64,000 nt of DNA from Massilia sp. W12. Lineage in GTDB: Bacteria > Pseudomonadota > Gammaproteobacteria > Burkholderiales > Burkholderiaceae_D. Shown piece after piece: positions 8,429 to 17,000 of this stretch. The stretch is from the NCBI RefSeq assembly GCF_037300705.1, contig NZ_CP147776.1, positions 2,604,001 to 2,668,000 of the forward strand. Reading direction: 5' to 3'. The notes below the pieces were generated by a model. The model was not told the origin of the DNA. It was given only the letters and a program-made list of their open reading frames with translations, and made no database searches. Each line of letters starts with the position of its first letter. The first letter of the stretch is position 1. The translations under genes and the position numbers were made by a program.

Positions 8429-8620
8429 ATGATGAAACGTAAAGTTGCCTTGTTTTTGTTTGCATGCGGCATGAGCGCCTCCGCCATTGCGGCGATGGAC
8501 AATTGCTCGCATTGCTATGCCGATTACCGCGCCTGTATCGCCTCCGGCACGCCCCGTTTTCTTTGCAATGAAGCAAAATGGGATTGCCTGGCATATTACT
8601 GCGGCATTCAAACTCCTTAA
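8429..8620 (+). CDS. Small secreted six-cysteine peptide, family member 4
   Basis: 63 residues from the ATG at 8429 (MMKRKVALFLFACGMSAS). An in-frame ATG at 8420 also exists, but GGATGAGA directly before 8429 makes the later start more likely. Cysteine spacing in the mature part is CX2C-X6-C-X9-C-X6-CX4C, so the outer pairs are shifted by one residue in a compensating way compared with members 2 and 3. The signal peptide itself contains one extra cysteine. The ADYRAC motif and the GIQTP tail match the family. Function unknown. Confidence 0.85.
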   Translation: MMKRKVALFLFACGMSASAIAAMDNCSHCYADYRACIASGTPRFLCNEAKWDCLAYYCGIQTP

Positions 8621-8632
8621 TCCGTAAAACAT

Positions 8633-8660
8633 GCATAACCACACATCAGCGTGGTTATGC
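8633..8660 (+). terminator. Hairpin after peptide gene 4
   Basis: A 10-bp perfect inverted repeat (GCATAACCAC at 8633-8642, GTGGTTATGC at 8651-8660) with an 8-base loop begins 12 bases after the stop. No T-run follows immediately. Confidence 0.45.
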
Positions 8661-8794
8661 AGCACGGCTTTTGCCAACTGAGCAACGCCGAATTGCAGCA
8701 AGTCCTGCCTGGAAAGCTAGCGTTGCTGCATCAAATACAGCAGCGACGTCACAAGCTCTGAGCGCATTTTTTCATCCCAACACAAGGAAACAAT

Positions 8795-8986
8795 ATGAAA
8801 GCGAAACTCTCATTATTTCTGTTCGCCATCGGCTTAGCTGCTTCCAGCGCCTATGCTTATGACGAATGCCGCTATGGCTGCGACCTTGAATACCGCCAAT
8901 GCTTAGCGCAGGCTAACGGCGACTGGCTGGCAGTTGATGCCTGCATCGAAAATGTCTTGAGCTGCAAAGACCGCTGCCGCACTTGA
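8795..8986 (+). CDS. Small secreted six-cysteine peptide, family member 5
   Basis: 63 residues starting MKAKLSLFLFAIGLAASS, nearly identical in its signal peptide to member 2, with an AAGGAAA ribosome site. The mature part has spacing CX3C-X6-C-X13-C-X6-CX3C: the outer arms are conserved while the central connector is longer (LAQANGDWLAVDA). The shared motif is LEYRQC. The family therefore keeps the two cysteine arms and varies the linker (6, 9, 9, 9 and 13 residues). Function unknown. Confidence 0.87.
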   Translation: MKAKLSLFLFAIGLAASSAYAYDECRYGCDLEYRQCLAQANGDWLAVDACIENVLSCKDRCRT

Positions 8987-8994
8987 TGCAACAT

Positions 8995-9025
8995 GCAAGC
9001 TGGCGGCTAAGCGCCGCCGGCTTGC
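8995..9025. terminator. Bidirectional terminator between the peptide cluster and the oxidoreductase gene
   Basis: A 13-bp stem with one G-T pair (8995-9007 with 9013-9025, loop TAAGC) lies exactly between the stop of peptide gene 5 and the stop codon of the convergent gene at 9026. TTATTC follows on the plus strand. Confidence 0.75.
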
Positions 9026-10300
9026 TTATTCATTCAACCAATCACGCAATTCGTAATACCAATATGTGAGCTGCGCCGCCAGCAAACCGGCCCCGGCGCC
9101 AGTCCAGGGCAAACCCCATTGGGCAAACTGCTGCAGCCGCTGCGTGTCGCCCGTCAACGCGCGCGCCAACACTTCGCCGGCGGCGGAAGTCGGCCCCACG
9201 CCATGCCCGCCAAACCCCATCGCATACCACAGCCCCGGCGCCAGATTGCCGATTTGCGGCATTTTATGCCGCGCATAACTCATCAAACCGCACCAGGCAT
9301 GCTCCACCTTGACCCCGGCCAGCTGCGGATAGACTTTCAACATATCGCCATACAACAAGCGCGCCACCTGCTGCGGGCTTTTGCGCATAATCGAGATGCG
9401 CCCGCCCCACAGCAAGCGCGTATCCGGCAAGGGGCGGTAGTAATCAAAGGCAAAGCGGGTGTCATACACCGCCGCCGGGGTGCGCATGGCGTCTTGCAAA
9501 CGCGCGCCCAGCGGCTCGGTGGCCATCACATAGGTGGCGATGGGCAAAATCGCGCGCGCTAATTGCGGATACAGTTTTTCGATATACCCGCCGCAACACA
9601 CCAGCAAGTGTTCGGCCTCGACACTGCCCTGCGCAGTCTCAACCCGCCAGCCTGAACCGCTGCGGCTGATGTGCAATGCGCGCGAATCTTCATACACTTG
9701 CACGCCATGGCCGCGCAAAGCCGCCGCCACGCCCTGCGCATATTTGAGCGGATGAAAGTGAAAAGCGTTTTTCTCAAACAAGGCGCCAAAATAACGTTCG
9801 CTCAAGAGCTGTTCACGCAATTGCCCGCGCGATACGCTCTCCCACTGCACGCCCAGCTGATCGCGCATAAACGCTTGTTGCTGCTGCAATATCGCATCGT
9901 CATCAAACCAGTTCGCCAGCAAAATGCCGCTTTCCACCTTGTCGCAGTCAATCGCATAGCGTGCGATGCGGCGGCGGATCAACTCCACCGCTTCCAGCGT
10001 CAATTGATACAGCGCGCGGCCTTTTTCCGGGCCGGCCTGCGCTAACAAGGCGCGCTCGCCCAGGGAATAGCCGCCAAACACAAAACCGCCATTCAAGCCG
10101 GACGCGCCATGCCCGATTTGCTGCGCCTCCAGCACGCACACATCGGTTTCGCCACGCTCAGCCAAGGACAGCGCGCTGGCCATGCCGGCAAAACCGCCGC
10201 CAATAATCGCCACCCGGCAACGTTGCCCGCCTTGCAGGCGGGGATAGCGCTCGCCCGCGCTGCTGGCGCGGTAAAAACTCAGATCAGATAAAGCGCTCAT
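9026..10300 (-). CDS. FAD-dependent oxidoreductase of the DAO family, PuuB-like
   Basis: A 424-residue flavoprotein. The N-terminal dinucleotide-binding motif GGGFAGMASAL (about residues 34-44) is followed by the glutamate-ended strand VCVLEA and the GASGLNGGFV segment typical of gamma-glutamylputrescine oxidase and related amine oxidases. C-terminal features include WGGRISIM and GFGGHGVGPTSAAGEVLA. Such enzymes oxidise an amine or amino acid with release of H2O2 or transfer of electrons; the substrate cannot be read from sequence. The start overlaps the stop of the upstream LD-carboxypeptidase gene as ATGA, so the two are translationally coupled. Confidence 0.85.
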   Translation of the reverse strand: MSALSDLSFYRASSAGERYPRLQGGQRCRVAIIGGGFAGMASALSLAERGETDVCVLEAQQIGHGASGLNGGFVFGGYSLGERALLAQAGPEKGRALYQLTLEAVELIRRRIARYAIDCDKVESGILLANWFDDDAILQQQQAFMRDQLGVQWESVSRGQLREQLLSERYFGALFEKNAFHFHPLKYAQGVAAALRGHGVQVYEDSRALHISRSGSGWRVETAQGSVEAEHLLVCCGGYIEKLYPQLARAILPIATYVMATEPLGARLQDAMRTPAAVYDTRFAFDYYRPLPDTRLLWGGRISIMRKSPQQVARLLYGDMLKVYPQLAGVKVEHAWCGLMSYARHKMPQIGNLAPGLWYAMGFGGHGVGPTSAAGEVLARALTGDTQRLQQFAQWGLPWTGAGAGLLAAQLTYWYYELRDWLNE

Positions 10301-11304
10301 GACTGACCGCCCTTGCCTGCGGATAAAGTGGGATAGCCTTGCAGATGCAGGCGCAATCCGGCATCGCTGTGTGCAAGCGTGGCTTGCGCGCCGATCGGCA
10401 AACTGGCGCGCCGTTTGATATGGCCATACGGCAGGCCGGTGAAAATCGGCGCCTTAAGCCGGCTTTGCAGATGCGCCAGCATGGCGGCAAAATCAAATCC
10501 ATTGTCATAAGGCGCGAGACGATAGCCGGAAAAATCGCCCAGCACAATCGCGCGCTGGCGCTGCAACACCCCGGCATGCAAGAGCTGCAAAAGCATGCGC
10601 TCAATGCGGTAAGGATGTTCGCTGACATCTTCTAAAAACAAAATGCCGCCATCGGTTTGCGCCGGCGTCGGAAAATACGGCGTGCCAAGCAGACTGAGCA
10701 GCATGGCCAGATTGCCGCCCCATAACACGCCCTCAATCTTTTGCCCCGGCGCCAGGCTGCTGCCGGCAGCCTCGGCCTGTGCATCCAGCAGCAGGCTGTG
10801 CTGCGGCTGCTGCAGAATGGCGCAAAATTGGCTCAGCATATAGTCATTGACTTGCGGCAAGATGAAATCATCGCACAGCATGGGGCCGGAAAAACTGCAG
10901 GCCCCGGTTTGCCGCCATAAGGCCAGATTCAAGGCGGTGAAATCGGAATAGCCGAAAAACAGCTTGCCGCTTTCGGCCAGCAGATCCCATTGCACTTGAT
11001 CCAGAATGCGGCTCAGGCCATAGCTGCCGCGCAAGGCCAGCACGACTTGCGCCTGCGGATCTTTGGCAGCGGCATGCAGCGCAGCCACGCGCGCGGCATC
11101 CGTGCCGCCAAAGCGCAACATGCGCGCATCATGCGCATACAGATTGCGCACGCAAAAGCCGAGTTGCTGCAGGCGGCGCAGGCCAAGTTCAAGGTTGGCG
11201 CCTTCCTGGGCGCAGCCGGAAGGGGCGCACAGAACCAGGCCGGGCTGATGTGAAAAGACGGGGGATAAAACTTGCTCGGGTTCAGACATCGGAACATCAC
11301 TCAT
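10297..11304 (-). CDS. ldcA: LD-carboxypeptidase (peptidase family S66)
   Basis: S66 enzymes remove the terminal D-Ala from tetrapeptides during murein recycling in the cytoplasm. The 335-residue protein shows the three catalytic regions: the nucleophile serine in FFGYSDFTAL (Ser120), the glutamate in FLEDVSEHPYRIE and the histidine in GLPYGHIKRRASLPIG. RGSYGLSRIL precedes the nucleophile, as in the family. The first ATG (11304) is used; a second at 11289 is possible because neither has a clear ribosome site. It overlaps the oxidoreductase gene by four bases. Some S66 proteins act on microcin C7 (MccF), so an immunity-type role cannot be excluded. Confidence 0.85.
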   Translation of the reverse strand: MSDVPMSEPEQVLSPVFSHQPGLVLCAPSGCAQEGANLELGLRRLQQLGFCVRNLYAHDARMLRFGGTDAARVAALHAAAKDPQAQVVLALRGSYGLSRILDQVQWDLLAESGKLFFGYSDFTALNLALWRQTGACSFSGPMLCDDFILPQVNDYMLSQFCAILQQPQHSLLLDAQAEAAGSSLAPGQKIEGVLWGGNLAMLLSLLGTPYFPTPAQTDGGILFLEDVSEHPYRIERMLLQLLHAGVLQRQRAIVLGDFSGYRLAPYDNGFDFAAMLAHLQSRLKAPIFTGLPYGHIKRRASLPIGAQATLAHSDAGLRLHLQGYPTLSAGKGGQS

Positions 11305-11360
11305 AGCACAGGGATGGGGCTTATTTTCCGGGTAAGCCGTGTAAGCGGGTTGCCCGGAGT

Positions 11361-11386
11361 TGATTCGCGGCTAAAGCCGCTCCTGC
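11361..11386. repeat. Single REP-like palindrome
   Basis: The sequence TTCGCGGCTAAAGCCGCTCC, with the palindrome GCGGCTAAAGCCGC at 11367-11380, lies between the ldcA and hydrolase genes. The same element recurs several times in the 25.6-26.3 kb repeat block, so it is a dispersed genomic repeat. Confidence 0.75.
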
Positions 11387-11457
11387 CAGGGCTGCTCAGG
11401 CGTCATTCGCCAGGCAGCCGCACCGGCAAAGCATTGCCGCATTGTACATGCTGCGCC

Positions 11458-12486
11458 TTACGGCAACACGCTTTGCCATGGCACACTGCGTCCCTGGCAA
11501 TGGGCATCAATCATGCTGACAAAGTCCGGCAACAGGGCATGCGGCAAATCGTGGCCCATGCCTTCAAAAATGCGCAAACTGCTGTTTGGCAATAAGCGGT
11601 GGCAATCCTCGCCGCAAGCCAGCGGCAAGAGCGGATCTTGGCGCCCATGCATGACCAGGGCGCGCGCCTTGACTTGCGGCAGCAGCGCGACCCGGCTGCC
11701 GGAAGCGGCCACCGCCAGCAATTGGCGCGCCGTGCCTTGCGGATTGAAGCTGCGCGCCAGACCGGCGGCTATGCGCTGGCGCAATTGCGCTTCCTCAAAT
11801 GGAAAACCCGGGCTGCCCAGCACACGCCACACATTCACACTGTAATCCAGCAATTCCTCCTGGCTGGCGCCGGGCTTGGGGCCGCTCAACATCACCCGGC
11901 GCGCCGCCCTGACCGGGCCGGGCAAGCCGCGCCGGCCGCTGGTGGACATGATGGAAGTCAAACTCAGACAACGCCCGGGATGCATGGCGGCAATCAATTG
12001 CACAATCATACCGCCCATTGAAGCCCCGGCCAGATGCGCTTGCCGCACGCCGGCGTCATCCAGCACCGCCAGACAATCCAGCGCCATATCGGATAAAAGA
12101 TAAGGCGCGCGCAATGGCAGACGGAAAATCGATTTCACATACGCCAGCGGCAAATTGGGCCGTCCCAGATGCGGCAAATGTGACGACAGGCCGGCGTCGC
12201 GATTATCCAGGCGGATCACAAAATAACCGGCGCGCACCAGGCCCTGCACCAATTCCGGCGGCCAGGAAATGAGTTGCATGCCCAAGCCCATCACCAGCAG
12301 CAGCGGCACGCCGCCCGCATCGCCATCGGTGCGATAACACAATCGCACCCCGGCGCGCTCGACAAAGCGAAAGCCCTGCCCCGCCGCCTGCGTCAACAGG
12401 CTGTCATCTTCGGCCTGGCGCTCATAGCGCCGCTGGGTTTTATGCCACATCATGCCCTCCCGCCAATCAAGTCGCACCAGGCTCAC
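11458..12486 (-). CDS. Alpha/beta-fold hydrolase
   Basis: A 342-residue hydrolase with the nucleophile elbow GASMGG (Ser156), an oxyanion region after strand VPLLLVMGLG, the acid in HGRQDPLLP and the catalytic histidine in GMGHDLP. These form the full Ser-Asp-His triad of the superfamily. The substrate is unknown; the closest general type is esterase/lipase-like (LipV/PldB-like). Its start codon overlaps the stop of the upstream PLP-enzyme gene as ATGA, which supports 12486 as the start; a later in-frame Met pair (GMMWHKT) is an alternative. Coupling to a sulfur-amino-acid enzyme suggests a shared pathway, for example hydrolysis of an acyl-homoserine or thioester, but this is inference. Confidence 0.8.
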   Translation of the reverse strand: MSLVRLDWREGMMWHKTQRRYERQAEDDSLLTQAAGQGFRFVERAGVRLCYRTDGDAGGVPLLLVMGLGMQLISWPPELVQGLVRAGYFVIRLDNRDAGLSSHLPHLGRPNLPLAYVKSIFRLPLRAPYLLSDMALDCLAVLDDAGVRQAHLAGASMGGMIVQLIAAMHPGRCLSLTSIMSTSGRRGLPGPVRAARRVMLSGPKPGASQEELLDYSVNVWRVLGSPGFPFEEAQLRQRIAAGLARSFNPQGTARQLLAVAASGSRVALLPQVKARALVMHGRQDPLLPLACGEDCHRLLPNSSLRIFEGMGHDLPHALLPDFVSMIDAHCQGRSVPWQSVLP

Positions 12487-13724
12487 ACTTGCTGCAATGC
12501 TTGCGTAAAGTCATCCAGTAAATCGGCCTCGTCTTCGATCCCCACCGCCACCCGCAACAGCGATTCCGCAATCCCCATGCTGGCGCGGCGCTCCTGCCCC
12601 ATTTCATAGAAAATCGTATGCGCCACCGGAATGATCAAGGTGCGGTTATCGCCCAAATTGCTGCTCGGAATAGCCAGCTGCAGCGCATCCAAAAAGGCAA
12701 AGCAATCCAGCTCAGGCAGCAACTCAAAACTCAGCAAAGCCCCGCTGTGGCGGAATAATGTGCCGGCAAGCGCATGCTGAGGATGATTTTCCAGCCCCGG
12801 GTAATACACCGCCGCCACCTTGGCATGGCTTTGCAAGAGGCGCGCCAAGGCCAGCGCATTGCTGCAAGTGCGCGCGGTGCGCAGGGCCAGGGTTTCCGCC
12901 CCCACCGCCAAATGATGCGCCGCCTCCGGCGCCAGGGCCGCGCCGAAATCGCGCAAGCCCTTGGCGCGGATCTGCGCCAGACCCCAGGTTTTGGGCGGAT
13001 TGCGTTTGTAGTTTTCCGCGATATGCGGCCAACGCTGCCAGTCATACAAGCCGGTGTCGGTCAAGGCCCCGCCCAGGGCATTGCCATGACCGCCTATGCT
13101 CTTGGTGAGCGCATTGATCACCAGATGCGCGCGCACCGCCTTGGGTTGGAACAGCCAGGGATTGGTCATGGTGTTATCCACCACATATAACAAGCCCAAG
13201 TCATCACACAAAGCGCCGATGCGCTCCAGATCAGCGATCTGGGTGCGCGGATTGGCGATGGTTTCAACAAACACCATGCGCGTGGCCGGCGTGATGGCGG
13301 CTTTCACCTGCGCCACATCCGTCGCGTCCACCATGCTCACCGTCACCCCCTGCTGAGCGCAGGTTTGCCACAGGCTGTTGGTGTTGCCAAACAGAAATTG
13401 GGAAGAAATCACATGGTCGCCCGCGCGCAGCAAGCCTTGAAACAGCGCGCCAATCGCCGCCATGCCGGTGGCGAAGCACACCGTGCCGGCCCCGTCTTCC
13501 ATTAAATTAACCTTGTCTTCCAAGGCCGCCACCGTCGGATTGCCCTGACGGCCATAGCGATAACCGGGCTGACGCCCCTGAAACACCGCCGCCAGCTCGC
13601 GCGCATTGGCATAGCCGAAAGCGACCGAATTATGCACCGGCTTGTGCAAAGAGCCATGCTCAATACCCTTTTGCCGGTCGGCATGCAAGATGCCGGTGGT
13701 AAACCCCTTTTTCTTTTGTTCCAT
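12483..13724 (-). CDS. Cystathionine gamma-synthase family PLP enzyme
   Basis: A 413-residue Cys/Met-metabolism PLP enzyme. Visible features are the GYRYGRQGNPT motif, the cofactor-stacking region FATGMAAI, the aspartate in VVDNTMTNPW and the PLP lysine in NALTKSIGG (Lys208). Family members include O-acetylhomoserine sulfhydrylase, cystathionine gamma-synthase and methionine gamma-lyase; sequence alone does not settle which. The ribosome site AAGGATGAGG precedes the ATG. It is the first gene of a coupled pair with an alpha/beta hydrolase. A second, clearly different family member lies at 56640-57827. Confidence 0.85.
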   Translation of the reverse strand: MEQKKKGFTTGILHADRQKGIEHGSLHKPVHNSVAFGYANARELAAVFQGRQPGYRYGRQGNPTVAALEDKVNLMEDGAGTVCFATGMAAIGALFQGLLRAGDHVISSQFLFGNTNSLWQTCAQQGVTVSMVDATDVAQVKAAITPATRMVFVETIANPRTQIADLERIGALCDDLGLLYVVDNTMTNPWLFQPKAVRAHLVINALTKSIGGHGNALGGALTDTGLYDWQRWPHIAENYKRNPPKTWGLAQIRAKGLRDFGAALAPEAAHHLAVGAETLALRTARTCSNALALARLLQSHAKVAAVYYPGLENHPQHALAGTLFRHSGALLSFELLPELDCFAFLDALQLAIPSSNLGDNRTLIIPVAHTIFYEMGQERRASMGIAESLLRVAVGIEDEADLLDDFTQALQQV

Positions 13725-14044
13725 GCCTCATCCTTGCGCCGAATTTTTCCCGGCCAATCCGGGTTTTTGGCGCGTTTGCGTCATCAAAGCGTCATATTGT
13801 AGCGCTGGCGTCGCCGCAAACGTCAGCGCCCTGCCGAATTTTTGCCAGCCATGCGCCCGGCCCGCGTCCGGCATCAAGCTTACGCGCGAAAAAGATGCCA
13901 TTTTGCAAATATCCAACAAGCAATCCAGACCTTAAAAGCGCAAACAGCCCGCCTTTCCCCCCTTTTCTTTGCGCATCGGGCTTGCCAGGCGGGGGTAATA
14001 ATGGCTGCAATCGACTAACGCCTAGCGCACAGATGGAGCCGAAG
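13725..14044. other. Divergent intergenic region
   Basis: This stretch separates the minus-strand PLP-enzyme gene from the plus-strand coiled-coil gene and must hold both promoters. No strong -35/-10 pair, operator or small gene is recognised. The coiled-coil frame is open back to 13895, but the residues there show none of the Ala/Glu/Gln composition of the protein. Confidence 0.4.
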
Positions 14045-17000
14045 ATGGAAAATCAGCAAACCGCCCGTGAGCCTCAAGTAAATCCTGGAATCGAACATGG
14101 CCTGCTGCTGCCGGAGCCGGAACTCGACTTGCCGACGGATGAAAATGGCCGCGCCGCACAGGAATTGCGCGCCATCCACGAAGCCATCGCCCGCGTTGAA
14201 GCCGAGGCCAAAGCCACCTTCGCCGCAGAAAGCCGGGCGCAGGCCGAAAGCCGCGCCCGCGCCATCGCCGAAGCGCGCGCCAAAGCCGACACCGAAGCCG
14301 CCGCCGCCGCCCAGGCCAAGGCCAAGGCCGCCGAAGAAGCGATTGCCGCCACCCGCGCCAAGCTCGAAGTTGAGCGCCAGGCCTGCTTAGCCTCAGAAGC
14401 GCGCACCGCCGCCGTGAATAAAGAAATCGCCGAACTGCGCGCCCGGGTGGAAGCGGATCAACAAGTCAAAGACGCCGCCGATGCGCGCGCCAAAGCCGAA
14501 CAGGAAGTGCGCAAGCGCGCCATGCAGCAAGTGCAGCAAGACAGCGCCATGACCCAGCGCGCCAGCGAAGCCGCGCAACGTCTGCAAGAAGAAACCGAGC
14601 GCGCCCGCATTCAAGCCGCAGAACGCGAACAAACCTTCCGCCGCGCCGAAGAAGAAGCGCGCGCCCGCGCCGCAGTCGAAACCGAATTGGCGGCGATTGC
14701 GCGCAACCGCGAACAAATCGAAGAAAGCGCAAGAAAGAGCGCAGAACACCTGAAAAACGCCGAAGTGCAGCACCAAAAGCTGTACAAAGAGCGCACCGAA
14801 CTCGATTGCGCCGCCCTCACCGATACGCTGGACCGCAGCGCGGCGGAAATCCGCGCACGCGAAGAAGCGCGCGCCCGCTTAGCGCTGGAACAGCAAAGCG
14901 AAGCCATGGCGCAAGCGCGCGCCGAGCACGAACGGCGCGCCGCCGAAGCGCTGCACCTGCGCTTGCAATCAGAATCGGAAATGGCGGAAATCGCCGAAGA
15001 GCTGCACAAAGCCGAAGGCATCGCCGCCCTCACCGCGCAAGCCCGGCGCGACGCAGACGCCCGCATCCGCGCCGCCACCGAAGCGCGCATCGCCACCGAA
15101 AAGAAATTGCAATCCGCCGCCTTGGCGCGGGTAGAAGCAGAACACCAAGCCGAACAACAAGCACGCGCCCGTTTAAGTTCAGAAGCGCGCGCCGCCGAAG
15201 AGGCGCGCCAGCGCCTGGAAGCAGAACAAGCCGCCGAACAAGCCCTGCAAGCGCGCATCGCCGAAGAACAGCGCGCCCGCATCCTGGCGCAAGAACGCGC
15301 CCAGCTGGAAGAAAGCACGGCCAAAATGGCCGCCATCCGCAACCAGGCCGAAGAACAGGCATTAAGCCTGGTGGCCGAACACGCCGCGCTGCAAAGAAAG
15401 AGCGCCGAAGCAGCCGCGCAAAAAGCCGAAGCCGCACTGGCCTTGGCCAAAGCCGAAAAAGAACGCATCGAAGCCGACCAGCAAGCCGCCGCCGCCATGC
15501 TGGAAAAGCAAGCCGCCGAAGCCGCCGCACGCGACGAAGCGCAAGCGCGCGCACGCGCCGATCAGGAACAGGCGCAAGCCTTGAAACAGCGCCAGCAAGC
15601 CGACCAGGCCCTGCGCATCGCAACAGAAACCGAAGCCGCCGCCGCCAAGCTGGCGCTGGAAAACTTAACCGTGCAAGCCGAGCAAAAAGCCGCCGAAGCC
15701 CGCGCCGCCATGCAAAAAGCGCGCGACGCGGTGCAACTGGCCAAGCTGCAACGGCAACGCGCCCAGGATGAAAAAACCGCCCTGCACGCACTGCAAGAAC
15801 AATTAACGCGCGAACAGCAAGCCGCGCAAGCCGCCGCGCAAGCCGCCCAAGCCGCGCAAGAAAAACTGCAAGCGCTGGAACGCGCCCGTATCGAATCCGC
15901 CGCACGCGCCCAGGCCCAAGCCGAACACGCCAAGCTGCTCGCCGAGCAAGAGGAAAGCGAACGCGCAGAAAAGCAAGCCCTGAATGCGGAATGCCAGGCC
16001 AAAAAAGCGCTGGTGCAACAAAGCCGGGTGCGCGCCGAACTGCAAAAGCGCACCGCCGCCCTGCATCTGCTCAAAGCCAAGGAAGCCACCGACCTGACCC
16101 GCGCCGAACGCGAACGCATGGAAGCCGAACAGCAAGCCTGCGCCGCGCTGCAAGAAAAATTGCAAGCGGAAGAAAGCGCACGCCAATTGGCCGAACAGCA
16201 ACAAGCGCAAGCGCAAGCCCTGGCGCGTGAACTGCGCGCCCGTGAAGAACAGCAACGCGCCCAATTCGCCCAAGCGCAAGACAAGGTGCGCGCGCTGGCC
16301 GCGCAACGCGAACAGGCAGAAGCGCAAGCCCTGCAAGCCGCCGAACGCGAAGCCCAGGCCCAAGCCGAACTGCGCCAACGCGCCGAAGAACAAGGACAGG
16401 CCCTGGCCGAAGCCGCCCTCGCCGCCGAGCGTCAAGCACAGGAAGCCGCGCGCCTGGCGGTATTGGAAAGCAAACGCGCCGCCGCCCTGCAGCAGGCACA
16501 AGCCGCGCTGCGCGCCCAATGCGAAGAAGAAGAAAAACGCATCGCCGCCGAACTCGCCGCCGCCGCCGCAGCAGCAGCCCGCGCACAACAGGAAGCCGCC
16601 GCCGCGCAAGCCGCCAAAGCGCGCGCCGCCGCCGATCAAGCCCACACCGCCCAATTGCGCGAACAGGAATTGGCCGAACAGGCGCGCGCCGCCGCCGCCC
16701 AAGCCGCCGCCGCCGCCGCGCAACAACAAGCCGAAGAAGCGCGCCGCTTAGCCGCCCTGGAAGGCGAACGCGCCGCCAGCGCACAAGCCGCGCAAGCCGC
16801 GCTGCGCGCGCAACGCGAAGCCGAAGAATTGCGCCTTGCCGCAGAAAAAGCCGCCACCATCGCCGCGCAAGCCAAGGCAGCAGAAGAAGCCGCTGCGCAA
16901 GCCGCCGCACAAGCGCGCGCCCAGGCTGAAGAAGAACAAGCCAAAGCCCTGCGCGAACAACACGCCGCAGAACAACTGCGCGCCCGCGCCGCGCAAGCCG

